From: Peteryoungia wuzhouensis
GTDB taxonomy: Bacteria > Pseudomonadota > Alphaproteobacteria > Rhizobiales > Rhizobiaceae
Direction: 5' to 3'
Length of the DNA: 64,000 bases
Assembly: GCF_003205195.1 (NCBI RefSeq)
Contig: NZ_QJRY01000004.1
Location: 372,001-436,000, forward strand
Position numbers and translations under genes: made by a program. Positions 51,341 through 60,087 of the stretch are shown piece after piece. The notes beneath the pieces were generated by a model that was not told the DNA's origin, did no database searches, and saw only the letters and a list, made by a program, of their open reading frames with translations. The stretch's first letter is position 1. Each line of letters begins with the position of its first letter.

Positions 51341-52123
51341 TCACATGCCGTCGTCGGGAATGTTCAGGGTGTGCCCGCAGGCCTTGCAGTGCACCGCGTC
51401 GGCGTCGTGCCGCTGCAAGCCGCATTCGGGGCAGGGGAAGGTGACCTTGTAAGGCCGGACGATCGCCTGGGCCAGCCGCACGAAGAGCGAGATGCCGATG
51501 ATCATGGTGACGATCGAGGTCAGCTTGCCGAAGGTGCCGGGAAGCGTGATGTCGCCGAAGCCGGTTGTCGTTACCGTCGCGACCGTGAAATAGAGCGCGT
51601 CAATGAAGCCGGTGCCGGCATCTTCGCGGTAGAAGAAGAAGCTGTAGACGAAGCCCGTGACCAGGAATAGGAAGACGAAGAGGTTGATGAAGGCGGTGAC
51701 GACGTCGCCCTGCTCCTTCAGCCCCAGTCGGTTCAGCATCAACCTGAAGACCGGCCGCTGAGCGACGGCCCAGATGCGGGCGACGCGCAGAAAGGCGAAG
51801 TTGAACAGCCATTGCGGAAAGAGCAGCGTGCCAAGCACGAAAAGGTCGACCCAGGTCATCGGCCGCGTGAGAAAGCCGCGCGTGGTGCGCGATGCGCCCC
51901 ATTGTGCCAGCATTTCGACGGCGATCCAGGCGGCGATGGCATAATCGAGGATCAGATAGCTCGGTCGGTCGCGCAGATAGGGGCCGGCGAGGAAGAAACC
52001 GATGATCGCAAGGTCGATCACCATCAGCGCGAACTGGAAGCGGATGGCGGCGGTGTCGCGGCCGTAATAGAGGCGTGCGAGGCGCTGGCGGAGGGGAGTG
52101 GGTTGATCGGATGAAATATTCAT
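51341..52123 (-). CDS. Ion channel (potassium channel type) with C-terminal zinc ribbon
   Basis: A 260-residue membrane protein resembling voltage-gated K+ channels. About five helices span 20-150, including an Arg-bearing helix (FAFLRVARIWAVAQRP). A pore with the filter TTTGFGD in FTVATVTTTGFGDITLPG and an inner helix (IVTMIIGISLFVRLAQAIV) follow. The cytoplasmic tail carries CPECGLQRHDADAVHCKACG, a four-Cys zinc ribbon. Start MNISSDQPT at 52123. The zinc ribbon may be structural or a regulatory sensor. Confidence 0.85.
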   Translation of the reverse strand: MNISSDQPTPLRQRLARLYYGRDTAAIRFQFALMVIDLAIIGFFLAGPYLRDRPSYLILDYAIAAWIAVEMLAQWGASRTTRGFLTRPMTWVDLFVLGTLLFPQWLFNFAFLRVARIWAVAQRPVFRLMLNRLGLKEQGDVVTAFINLFVFLFLVTGFVYSFFFYREDAGTGFIDALYFTVATVTTTGFGDITLPGTFGKLTSIVTMIIGISLFVRLAQAIVRPYKVTFPCPECGLQRHDADAVHCKACGHTLNIPDDGM

Positions 52124-52134
52124 GCCGGCAGAAG

Positions 52135-52386
52135 TTATTCCGCCGCCAAAGCGGTTGGTCTCGTCTGGTCTCCCCGACCAGCAAGAAGTCCTGCCACCGA
52201 AATGTCTTCGTCGAGGTCTTCCCAATGAATGCCAGTGGAGCTCAGCTCATAGTTCAAGAGATCTGCAGGGGATGCGGGCAGAAGTCGCGGAAACCAGGCA
52301 AGCGGCACGCCAAGGATCCGCCCGTCCGAGAGTGAGACCCACATGGTCGCATCGTCGAATCTGACCTCAGTCGCCGAAATGCTCAT
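52135..52386 (-). CDS. DUF2442 domain protein
   Basis: An 83-residue protein with the DUF2442 signature: EVRFDDATMWVSLSDGRILGVPLAWFPRLL, quoted here as its two halves, then the ending STGIHWEDLDEDISVAGLL. It starts at MSISATEV (52386) and overlaps the end of the DUF4160 gene by 20 bases. DUF4160-DUF2442 pairs recur in many genomes and are suspected toxin-antitoxin modules, with DUF2442 the likely antitoxin. That role is inferred from gene pairing. Confidence 0.87.
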   Translation of the reverse strand: MSISATEVRFDDATMWVSLSDGRILGVPLAWFPRLLPASPADLLNYELSSTGIHWEDLDEDISVAGLLAGRGDQTRPTALAAE

Positions 52387-52612
52387 GCCAGGCCCTTTCG
52401 ATCTCGGAACGGTTCTCATCCACAATGCGCATGATATCAGAGAGTTCCCGGCTGTTGAACCCGTTGCTCTCCGCGAGAGCAATCTGTGGTTCCAGCCAAA
52501 CTTTGGCATCGTCACCAGCCCGGAAGACATGGATGTGAACCGGTTCGCGCGGCGATCCCTCGTTTGAGTAGAATAGAAATCGATATCCGCTCTTTCGAAA
52601 AACGACCGGCAT
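52367..52612 (-). CDS. DUF4160 domain protein
   Basis: An 81-residue protein covering the complete DUF4160 domain: MPVVFRKSGYRFLFYSNEG, the core EPVHIHVFRAGDDAKVWLEP, then SRELSDIMRIVDENRSEIERAW. The H-I-H-V motif is the family hallmark. It precedes and overlaps the DUF2442 gene. Local GC content falls just upstream (52613-52840), in keeping with horizontal acquisition. A toxin role is suspected for such pairs but unproved. Confidence 0.88.
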   Translation of the reverse strand: MPVVFRKSGYRFLFYSNEGSPREPVHIHVFRAGDDAKVWLEPQIALAESNGFNSRELSDIMRIVDENRSEIERAWHEHFGD

Positions 52613-52839
52613 GGCTTTGCTCCAGTTGTTCGACCGGACTTGATGCTAAGACTTGTTTGGATGCGTTCAGTGCGACCGCATTCGATTTCGAGTTCTCTTT
52701 CCCGGACAGCTGGAATTCAACGAGAGTGACGAGAAGGGGCAGCCTTTGTTGGAACGACCCCTGTGAAAAACTCACATGGTTGTATCCAGAGATCGGTTCC
52801 CACTGAATCTAGCCCCGGTGCGAACGAAGCCCGTAATCC

Positions 52840-54534
52840 TCACCCAATCAGCCTGAACTGATCGACATCCACCATGCCCTTGTCCGAAATCTTCAGATGC
52901 GGGATGACCGGCAGCGGCAGGAAGGCGACCTGGAGGAAGGGTTCTTCGAGAGTCGTTCCAAGGGCATAGGCGGCTTTTCTCAGGTGATGCAACGTGTCGC
53001 GCACGCTCTCGTAGGGCTCGAGGCTCATCAGGCCGGCGACGGGCAGCGGGATCTCGCCGGTGACCTTGCCGTCTTCGACCACGACAAAGCCACCCTTGAT
53101 TTCGCCCAGCCGGTTGGCGGCGAGCGCCATGTCCTCCTCGGAGACGCCGACCACGCAGATGTTGTGGCTGTCATGGCCGACAGTCGAGGCAATCGCGCCC
53201 TTCTTCAGGCCGAACCCTTGGACGAAGCCATTGGCGTGGTTGCCGTTCTTGCCGTGGCGTTCGATGACGGCGACCTTGATCACGTCGTTTTCGAGATCGA
53301 CGGCGGTCTGGTTGCCGGAGGTCGGCAGGCGGAAGCGACGGTGCTCGGTGATGATCTTCCCGGGCATGATGCCGATCACGGGAGTCTCGCCTTCCGCCAC
53401 CGGTACGCCGAAATCGGCGGCCTTCACCGCCCTGGCCTTGACGCTGTCGAGGCCGACGGGGGCGACCGGCTTGCGGGTGGCGAAGAGCGCGTCCGTCACG
53501 CGCCGGCCGGCTGAAAACACCATCTCGGCCTTGCAGTTTTCCAGGCTGTCGACGACCACCAGATCCGCCCGCCAGCCGGGGGCAACGAGGCCACGATCGC
53601 GCAGCCCGAAGGCGCGGGCGGCCGATATCGAGGCGGCGCGGTAGATCGCCAGTGGCTCGACGCCGTGTCTGATCGCCTCGCGAATGAGATAGTCGAGATG
53701 GCCCTGTTCGGCGATGTCCAGCGGATTGCGGTCGTCGGTGCAGAGCGCCAGGAACGGCGAAAGCCGCTCGGTCAGGATCGGCATCAGCGCGTGCAGGTCC
53801 TTCGACACGGAGCCCTCGCGCACGAGGATATGCATGCCCTTGCGGATCTTCTCCATGGCCTCGGCAGCACTGGTGCATTCGTGATCGGTGCGGATGCGGG
53901 CGGAGAGATAGCCGTTCAGATCGCGGCCTGACAGCAGCGGCGAATGGCCGTCGATATGACCGTCCTGGAAGGCCTCGAGTTTTGCCATGCAGATCGGATC
54001 CTTGTGGATCACGCCGGGAAAATTCATGAATTCGGCAAGCCCGATGACCTTCGGGTGGCTGCGGAAGGGTACCAGGCGTTCGATCGGCAGATCGGCGCCG
54101 GAGGTTTCGAGATGCGTCGCCGGCACGCAGGAGGAGAGCTGGACGCGGATGTCCATGATCGTCTGTTCGGCCGAATCGAGGAAGAACTGGATGCCTTCGG
54201 TGCCCAGCACATTGGCGATCTCGTGCGGATCGCAGATCACGGTCGTCACGCCATAAGGCAGCACGCAGCGGTCGAACTCATGCGGGGTGACCAGCGAGCT
54301 TTCGATATGCAGATGCGTGTCGATGAAGCCGGGTACGACGATCTTGCCGGTGATGTCGATCACCTCGCGGCCTTGGTAACCCTCGACCGTGCCGATGATC
54401 GTCTCGCCGCAGATGGCGATGTCGGATGAGACGAGTTCGCCGGTCACCAGGTCGAAGAAGCGCCCGCCCTTCAACACGATATCGGCTGGTTCGCGACCGG
54501 TCCCCTGGTCGATGCGGCGTGCGAGGTCGGTCAT
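52840..54534 (-). CDS. ade: Adenine deaminase
   Basis: A 564-residue amidohydrolase deaminating adenine to hypoxanthine. The metal motif is [14 protein letters not shown], followed by [32 protein letters not shown], the dimetal Asp region, and the C-terminal family segments [17 protein letters not shown] and [21 protein letters not shown] (in parts). The length is normal (about 550-600). It starts the purine route present across the window, although it lies 12-20 kb from the xdh and guaD genes. Confidence 0.95.
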   Translation of the reverse strand: MTDLARRIDQGTGREPADIVLKGGRFFDLVTGELVSSDIAICGETIIGTVEGYQGREVIDITGKIVVPGFIDTHLHIESSLVTPHEFDRCVLPYGVTTVICDPHEIANVLGTEGIQFFLDSAEQTIMDIRVQLSSCVPATHLETSGADLPIERLVPFRSHPKVIGLAEFMNFPGVIHKDPICMAKLEAFQDGHIDGHSPLLSGRDLNGYLSARIRTDHECTSAAEAMEKIRKGMHILVREGSVSKDLHALMPILTERLSPFLALCTDDRNPLDIAEQGHLDYLIREAIRHGVEPLAIYRAASISAARAFGLRDRGLVAPGWRADLVVVDSLENCKAEMVFSAGRRVTDALFATRKPVAPVGLDSVKARAVKAADFGVPVAEGETPVIGIMPGKIITEHRRFRLPTSGNQTAVDLENDVIKVAVIERHGKNGNHANGFVQGFGLKKGAIASTVGHDSHNICVVGVSEEDMALAANRLGEIKGGFVVVEDGKVTGEIPLPVAGLMSLEPYESVRDTLHHLRKAAYALGTTLEEPFLQVAFLPLPVIPHLKISDKGMVDVDQFRLIG

Positions 54535-54656
54535 TGTCTGTCACTCCGATTCATTTTGGCCAGATTACCGGCATGGCATGGGAGTGAGAAGAGCAATCGC
54601 GTCGATGCAATCGAAGCGACGCGGAGACAAGCGTTTCCCGGTTGCGGTTGCGGGAC

Positions 54657-54680
54657 CGGCAGGTGAGGTCACCTGCCGGC
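54657..54680. terminator. Perfect inverted repeat after bioB
   Basis: An 11-base arm CCGGCAGGTGA and its exact complement, separated by two bases, lie just past the bioB stop on the minus strand. No T-tract follows, so rho-independent termination is only possible. Confidence 0.45.
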
Positions 54681-54688
54681 CTTGGGGA

Positions 54689-55687
54689 TCAGGCGGCGCT
54701 GGCCTGCTTGCCTGCCGCGTCCAGCCCGGACGGGATGCCGGCGAGGGCGGTAAAGAGTTCGGCATCTTCGCCAATGCCGGCATTCGGCGTGGTCAGCAGC
54801 GTCTCTCCATAGAAGACGGAATTGGCGCCGGCGACCAGACACAGGATCTGCGCTTCGCGCGTCAGGCCGGAGCGACCGGCCGACAGCCGCACCGTCGAGG
54901 TGGGCATGACGATGCGGGTGGTGGCAACCATGCGCACCAATTCCAAGGGGTCGATGGGCGGTTGATCCGCCAGGGGCGTACCGGCAACCGGCACCAGCGC
55001 ATTGATGGGCACGCTTTCCGGATGCGGGTCCATTGTCGCGAGCACCCTGAGCATGCCTGCACGATCCCGCATCGTCTCACCCATGCCGATGATGCCGCCA
55101 CAACACAGATCGATGCCGTAGGCGCGAACGGTGGCCAGCGTTTCCAGCCTGTCCTCATAGGTGCGGGTGGTGATGATCTGGTCGTAGAATTCCGGGCTGG
55201 TGTCGAGATTGTGGTTATAGGCCGTCAGGCCCGCCTCGGCCAGCCGTTCGGCCTGGTGCGGTTTCAGCATGCCGAGCGTGACGCAGGCCTCCATGCCGAG
55301 ATCCCGCACGCCGCGCACCATGTCCAGGACGGCGTCGAATTCCGGACCGTCCTTTACCTGCCGCCAGGCCGCGCCCATGCAGAAGCGCTCGGCGCCTGCC
55401 TGTCTGGCGCGGGCGGCCATGGCGACTACGACTTTCGGGTTCATCAGCCGGTCACGGGTGAGGTCGACCTCGCGGTGATGCGCCGATTGTGCGCAATAGG
55501 CGCAGTTTTCCGGACAGCCACCCGTCTTGATCGACAGAAGGCTCGCTTTTTGAACCCGGTTGGGATCGTGGTGTGTGCGGTGCACCGCATTGGCCTTGCC
55601 GATGAGATCGAGCAGCGGCAGGTCATGGACGGCGAGGATATCCTCGACCGTCCAGTCATGCCGGATCACGGGCGTTTCCGGGCTCAT
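54689..55687 (-). CDS. bioB: Biotin synthase
   Basis: A 332-residue radical-SAM enzyme inserting sulfur into dethiobiotin. The [4Fe-4S] motif CPENCAYC has Cys58, Cys62 and Cys65; further family segments are [22 protein letters not shown] (in parts), [23 protein letters not shown], and [14 protein letters not shown]. Its ATG overlaps the bioY stop by four bases, so bioY-bioB form an operon, presumably under the BioR operator upstream of bioY. The rest of the biotin genes are not in the window. Confidence 0.96.
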   Translation of the reverse strand: MSPETPVIRHDWTVEDILAVHDLPLLDLIGKANAVHRTHHDPNRVQKASLLSIKTGGCPENCAYCAQSAHHREVDLTRDRLMNPKVVVAMAARARQAGAERFCMGAAWRQVKDGPEFDAVLDMVRGVRDLGMEACVTLGMLKPHQAERLAEAGLTAYNHNLDTSPEFYDQIITTRTYEDRLETLATVRAYGIDLCCGGIIGMGETMRDRAGMLRVLATMDPHPESVPINALVPVAGTPLADQPPIDPLELVRMVATTRIVMPTSTVRLSAGRSGLTREAQILCLVAGANSVFYGETLLTTPNAGIGEDAELFTALAGIPSGLDAAGKQASAA

Positions 55688-56256
55688 TGATCAAGAGCCC
55701 TGAGGTTGAAGCGGGTGCGCGACAGCAGCGCTGTTGCAGCTGCCACCACGGCGATCTTGACGATATCGCCAGGGAGGAAAGGGAGGAGGCCGGCGGCCAG
55801 CAGCTTTGCGGCCGGCACATAAATCGCGAGCCAGGCCAGGCCGCAGGCATAGACGACGACCAGACCCGCCAGCATGGCGCCGATCTGCCCGATCAGGCCG
55901 CGCCCTGAGGAGAGAGCGCCGACCAGCCAGGAGACGATGAGGAAGCCTGCCAGATAGCCACCGGTCGGTCCCATCATATAGGCAAGCCCAATACCGCGTT
56001 CAGGGCTGCCGGAAAAGACCGGAAGGCCGGCGGCGCCCGCGGCCAGATAGGCGAGGCAGATCCCGGTGGCGAGGCGTGGCCCCAGAAGGACGGCAAAGCC
56101 CATTACGGCCACCACCTGCAGCGTCATCGGCACCGGCCAGAATGGGACTTGCGTCTTGGCGGCCAGTGTCATCAAGGCTGCGCCGACGATCACAATCGCG
56201 ATCCTGCGGGCCAGCGTTTCTGTGTTTAAGCGTTGTGCACTCATCATTTCGCTCAT
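55684..56256 (-). CDS. bioY: Biotin transporter substrate-binding protein BioY
   Basis: A 190-residue membrane protein with about six helices: the S component of a biotin ECF transporter. Family signatures are [32 protein letters not shown] and [17 protein letters not shown] at 56256 follows GAGAGG. BioMN energising genes are not adjacent, so BioY may work alone or with a shared module. It is translationally coupled to bioB and preceded by BioR-type boxes. Confidence 0.94.
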   Translation of the reverse strand: MSEMMSAQRLNTETLARRIAIVIVGAALMTLAAKTQVPFWPVPMTLQVVAVMGFAVLLGPRLATGICLAYLAAGAAGLPVFSGSPERGIGLAYMMGPTGGYLAGFLIVSWLVGALSSGRGLIGQIGAMLAGLVVVYACGLAWLAIYVPAAKLLAAGLLPFLPGDIVKIAVVAAATALLSRTRFNLRALDQ

Positions 56257-56271
56257 GATGCCTCTCTCAAA

Positions 56272-56281
56272 TTATAGATAA
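56272..56281. promoter_or_regulatory. BioR operator, proximal
   Basis: TTATAGATAA, 15 bases before the bioY ATG, is a perfect instance of the BioR palindrome TTAT(A/C)(G/T)ATAA used by alphaproteobacterial biotin repressors. Confidence 0.82.
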
Positions 56282-56385
56282 TTTTTGAACTCTATCGATA
56301 AATGAATCCATATTTTGGAGAGGGTGGCAAGAAAAAACTATAATAATTTACGACGTCGTCAATTTTTAGGGCGGAGGGCGCAATT

Positions 56386-56395
56386 TTATCTATAA
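56386..56395. promoter_or_regulatory. BioR operator, distal
   Basis: TTATCTATAA, the other orientation of the same palindrome, about 115 bases further upstream of bioY. The 287-base gap 56257-56543 is AT-rich and holds these boxes plus the presumed promoter; no gene is seen. Confidence 0.72.
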
Positions 56396-56543
56396 AATGA
56401 TGGTGGATTCGCATTCCTGCGTGTCCCTCCGGCGGACCCTATGACGTTAGGGGTGCGTGAAGGTGAAACGACCGGTGTTCAGCCGTCCGCGAGCGCGAGT
56501 AAAGCTCATTCAGAAGGTCGGTGCCTGGGGTCGACTTCTGCGC

Positions 56544-57413
56544 TCACTCCCGGATTTCAACACTGAAGCCGAAGGCCATTTTATCGTCTCCCGCGAGCGC
56601 CACTGTATAGGGCCGCTCGACCAGTTCCGCCGTGCCGCCGGCATGGGCTGCCATGCCGTGCCAGGGCTCGATGCAGAGGAAGGGGGCGCCGGGCTTTTGC
56701 CACAGCGCGATATTGGGCAGGTTTTCGAAGCTGAAATGCAGGAATGGTCCGCCTTCTGCTGCAAATGTCAGGCCGGTACCGGCCCCTTCCGGGAAGATCA
56801 GCGCGTCGTTTGCGAAGAGGTCGTGGTTGAGCGCCAGCCGCCCCGCCTTGAATGGCGAGGTGGGCAGCGTCTTGCCGATCAGTCCGCCTTCCAGCTGGAC
56901 GACCCCGGGTTCGGCGCCGTTGTCGAGGATTACCGCATGGGCCTTGTCCTCGGCCCCCGGCAGTGGCCAGAGGAAAGCCGGGTGGAAGCCGATGCCGAAG
57001 GGCAGCGGGACAGAGCCAGTGTTTTCGACGGTGGCCGTGACCGTCAATGTCCGGCCGTTCAGGCGATGCTCGAGCGTCAGGCGAAAATCGAAGGGATAGA
57101 CGTCGAGGGTCTCGGCGGTCGAGACGAGTTCGTGTCGGCAGGCGGTCGCCGTCTGCTCGACGATGACGAATTCGCGGCGCCGGGCGATGCCATGCTGGGC
57201 CATGGGATAGGTTTTGCCGTCGATCGCCAGCCTGTCGCCGGGCGCCTTGCCGACGATCGGAAAGAGAAGGGGAGCGCGCCCCGTCCACCACGCCGCATCG
57301 CCGTTCCACAGCCAGTTCCGGCCATCCGCGGTTGTCAGCGACTGCATCTCGGCGCCGAGCGAGGAGATTTCGACGGCAAGCTTGGTGTTTTCGATGCGAA
57401 TCGTCTGGGGCAT
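56544..57413 (-). CDS. Aldose 1-epimerase family protein
   Basis: A 289-residue galactose-mutarotase-like protein of the aldose 1-epimerase/LacX subgroup. Seen are the opening ENTKLAVEISSLGAEMQSL, the LWNGDAAWWTGRAPLLFPIVG segment (read in parts), the catalytic His region MAQHGIARRREFVI and PFGIGFHPAFLWPL, and the C-terminal CIEPWHGMAAH with a catalytic Glu. Start MPQTIRIE at 57413 with GAGGA upstream. It would interconvert alpha and beta forms of a sugar. Confidence 0.88.
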   Translation of the reverse strand: MPQTIRIENTKLAVEISSLGAEMQSLTTADGRNWLWNGDAAWWTGRAPLLFPIVGKAPGDRLAIDGKTYPMAQHGIARRREFVIVEQTATACRHELVSTAETLDVYPFDFRLTLEHRLNGRTLTVTATVENTGSVPLPFGIGFHPAFLWPLPGAEDKAHAVILDNGAEPGVVQLEGGLIGKTLPTSPFKAGRLALNHDLFANDALIFPEGAGTGLTFAAEGGPFLHFSFENLPNIALWQKPGAPFLCIEPWHGMAAHAGGTAELVERPYTVALAGDDKMAFGFSVEIRE

Positions 57414-57441
57414 GGCGGATCCTCGTCTGTTTGTCGCCAGA

Positions 57442-57549
57442 CTAGAGCAAATCCAGCAAAAGTGCGAAGCGGTTTTGCGTCCGGAATTGCGTGAAAACAA
57501 AGACATAGAGCATTGAAGGCGAACCCGTTTTCGCCGGAAAAGCTGTAGA
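57442..57549. repeat. Dispersed intergenic repeat, copy 2
   Basis: About 108 bases starting CTAGAGCAAATCCAGCAAAA and ending GCTGTAG. It is nearly base-for-base the copy at 11989-12095, in the same orientation. A further truncated start (GTAGAGCAACTCCGGCAAAA, 57545-57569) follows directly. It sits upstream of the epimerase gene. Confidence 0.87.
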
Positions 57550-57615
57550 GCAACTCCGGCAAAAGTGCGACGCCCGACCTCTCGGCGGGGAGGCGGGCGC
57601 GTAGGCACAGCCCCG

Positions 57616-57981
57616 TCAGACGATCAGTTCGCGGTCGCCGAAGGGCGTATCCTCGTCGAAATTCTGGGTGCCGATGCGCTCGCTTTCGCCGGACAGGCGC
57701 GGCTCCTCGGCGCTGTCTTCGGGGGGCACTTCCGCCTCCGGCGGCTCGATCCACTGGCGCGACGGCCGTTTTTCGGAGGTTTCCGGCCCGTCATCGGGCG
57801 TGTCGTGGCGGGCGTGTTCCTCCTCGGCCTCCCGGTGCCGCTCCAGGAGGTCATCGTTGATTTTCGACTGGCGGGCGGCAACCCAGGCATTCTGGGCGTC
57901 GGAGCCGAGATTGAGCGTGTGCCCCGTCTCGGTTCGGGTGGAGGCTTCACTGCCGGAGATACGGCTGACCTTGTCGACCAT
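57616..57981 (-). CDS. Hypothetical charged protein
   Basis: A 121-residue protein, start MVDKVSRISG at 57981 with AGGAG 8 bases upstream. It is highly charged and probably disordered: a polar N-terminus (SGSEASTRTETGHTLNLGSD), an acidic/basic middle (LERHREAEEEHARHDTPDDG) and a Pro/Glu-rich end (PPEAEVPPEDSAEEP). I recognise no domain. It lies between the repeat and the rhodanese gene. Confidence 0.6.
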   Translation of the reverse strand: MVDKVSRISGSEASTRTETGHTLNLGSDAQNAWVAARQSKINDDLLERHREAEEEHARHDTPDDGPETSEKRPSRQWIEPPEAEVPPEDSAEEPRLSGESERIGTQNFDEDTPFGDRELIV

Positions 57982-58195
57982 GGATGTCTCCTGACGAGAC
58001 CTGCCGGAATTCCGTTCCCCAGCGACCTGATGTCGGCGGAGAACGGGTTCGTGGCTGTTGCGCTTCATCGACCGGCCCGGATGCTGTCATGCGCACCGGC
58101 CGCAGTCGTGCGGCTCCTTACGTCTCAGATGGGGCGTATGCCGCGGTCCTTCAAGCCGTGCACCGGTTGCGGAGGCTCCCGATGATCCGCAAGGC

Positions 58196-58597
58196 TCATC
58201 CCTTGCCCTTCAGCTCCACCGCCTCGACCGGCAGACCGGCATCGCGCCAGGCGGAAAAGCCGCCTTCGAGGTGGCAGACATTCTCCAGCCCCATTTCCAG
58301 CGCCGTCTTCGTCGCAAGCGCCGAGCGCCAGCCGCTCGCACAATAGAAGAGAAAGAGCTTGTCCTCGGCAAAGACCGGCTTGTGATACGGGCTTTCCGGG
58401 TCGATCCAGAATTCCAGCATGCCGCGCGGGCAGGAGAAGGCATCGGGGATCGTGCCGTCGCGCTCGCGTTCGCGCGGGTCGCGCAGATCGATGAAGACGA
58501 CGTTGTCGCTCACCTGCAGCCGCGCCGCCTCGGCGGTGTCGACCGCCTCAACCAGCGCTTCGGCCTCCGCCAGCAAGTCCCTGAAGCCCTTCCGCAT
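58196..58597 (-). CDS. Rhodanese-like sulfurtransferase domain protein
   Basis: A 133-residue single-domain rhodanese. The N-terminal helix precedes the fold proper, with VVFIDLRDPRERERDGTIP and the active-site loop CASGWRS, whose Cys would carry the persulfide; HLEGGFSAWRDAGLP closes the domain. Start MRKGFRD at 58597 is set by GGGAGG upstream. The cellular sulfur acceptor is unknown. Confidence 0.9.
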   Translation of the reverse strand: MRKGFRDLLAEAEALVEAVDTAEAARLQVSDNVVFIDLRDPRERERDGTIPDAFSCPRGMLEFWIDPESPYHKPVFAEDKLFLFYCASGWRSALATKTALEMGLENVCHLEGGFSAWRDAGLPVEAVELKGKG

Positions 58598-58860
58598 GTC
58601 GTCCTCCCGGTCGCTCACCCGCAAGGCCAGCATAACGCATCAAACGCGTCTGTCACCGTGTTCCTCATATGACCGGCGACGTGTCGCATTGCGGGCGGCT
58701 ACCGACACCCGGCCCTCCGCTCATAGCCCCAGACCCGACACTGCACGCCTGATAATCCGCTCCGATGCCAAAGGCTTGCTGCTGGCTGGCATCACCGGAA
58801 CTCAGGGATCGGCCGCTGTGGGAGGGGCAGTGTCTGCGTGACCAAGGTCGAATGGGGGAG

Positions 58861-59130
58861 TCAAGCCGCCGTGAGGCGTTGCCATTCCACGTCGAAGGCC
58901 GCGCGCAGGACCTCGGCTTCTTCAGGCGGTAGGGAGCGAGTCATCTGCGGGAAGAGCAACTGATGATAGGCGCGCTTCTTGCGGTCCCAGGGCATGGTGT
59001 CGGCGGCTCGCATCTCTGATAAGACAGCCGCCAGCTTGCCTCGCACCCGATCCGGGTCCGGTTTATAGCTGGCGGGTTCGGCGGGGGCCAAGTCCACGGC
59101 TAGGCCGAACAGATCAAGTTGCGCTCTCAT
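58861..59130 (-). CDS. Small protein downstream of the restriction-modification gene
   Basis: An 89-residue protein beginning MRAQLDLFGLAVDLAP. It is helical with a basic patch (DRKKRAYHQLLFPQMTRSLPP) and ends AFDVEWQRLTAA. It starts six bases past the end of the restriction-modification reading frame and so belongs to its operon. I do not recognise the family; a specificity, regulatory or protective role is possible but not shown. Confidence 0.65.
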   Translation of the reverse strand: MRAQLDLFGLAVDLAPAEPASYKPDPDRVRGKLAAVLSEMRAADTMPWDRKKRAYHQLLFPQMTRSLPPEEAEVLRAAFDVEWQRLTAA

Positions 59131-59136
59131 GATGCC

Positions 59137-60069
59137 CTAGATGGTGTCGTCCGATGATTCTGCACCATTGTCGGCGGTCGCGGTGTCGGCATCAAGGCCG
59201 AGCATCGGCTTATCCAAGATGCGTTGCAAGAGATCCGCCTGCGCCGGTTCCAGCCGAACCAGACACCCCAGAACGTGCAGCAGGTTCATCAGGTCGCTCG
59301 TATATTCCGCAAGCCAATGATCCGGCTGGATCTTATCGAGCGGCGACGGCGGGCGACGATCGCCGATGATCGGGCGGGAGCGGTCGAGCTTGCGGTAGCT
59401 GAACCATTGTTTCAGCACTTGCTTGCCGGAGACCTCGTAAGCCCAGACCTCGGGCGCCACATTGTCGATGAAGCCCTGACCGACGATCAGCCGGCGGTTT
59501 CCCGGCTGATAGTCGATCACGTCCGGCAAGGGTTCCGGCGCGCCGGGAATGGCGCCGTCCGCGGGAATGCGCGGCGCATCTGTCGGGGGCAGGCGCGGCG
59601 GACCCTTGGGGCGGCCGCTCGCGGCATCGACAAAACGCTCGCCATAACAATGCAGCCAGATCACCTCACGACCGAGCGCCACGGCCTCGAAAAACAGTCC
59701 GGCATCCGCCGTCAGCGGCACGCGCAGGCCGGGCTGGACAAGATCGTCCCTGAAGCGGGCGGTAAAAGCGGGATGGGCCATGACGGCGGCGAGATAGGCC
59801 ATGACATCGGCCGGTGTGACCTCCTGCCCATAGGCATCGGCGAGAAAGGCCAGAATGTCCGGGCGGATGTTGGACTGGCTGGCAGCAGCATCACGCCAGA
59901 GCGGCATAACGCGACCGCCGAAGGAGCCTTTGTAGTGGTGTAGGTCTGGAATAAGGTCCGTGAAGGAAATTGCCGGACCGGATGTTGGGGAGTGAGCGTC
60001 AAATCCCGTCAGGAAGATCTGCTGGTTGGAGTAGCTGTCCCAGAGTTCAGGGCGCACATCATTGATCAA
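59137..60069 (-). pseudogene. C-terminal part of type ISP restriction-modification enzyme, after an in-frame amber codon
   Basis: 310 residues matching the C-terminal target-recognition domain of type ISP enzymes: LWDSYSNQQIFLTGFDAHSP, PDLHHYKGSFGGRVMPLW, GREVIWLHCYGERFVD, and DNVAPEVWAYEVSGKQVLKQW (in parts). It is in exactly the same frame as the larger upstream piece; only one TAG codon (60088-60090) separates them. A TTG at 60067-60069 with GGGGGA about 7 bases upstream could restart translation. Otherwise it is the untranslated tail of a broken gene. Confidence 0.85.
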
Positions 60070-60087
60070 TCGTGCATCCCCCGAAAT

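Noticed and set aside
57414..57608. A 65-residue N-terminal extension of the aldose epimerase
   Set aside because: It would be translated from the dispersed repeat at 57442-57549, and a good ribosome site precedes the internal ATG at 57413.
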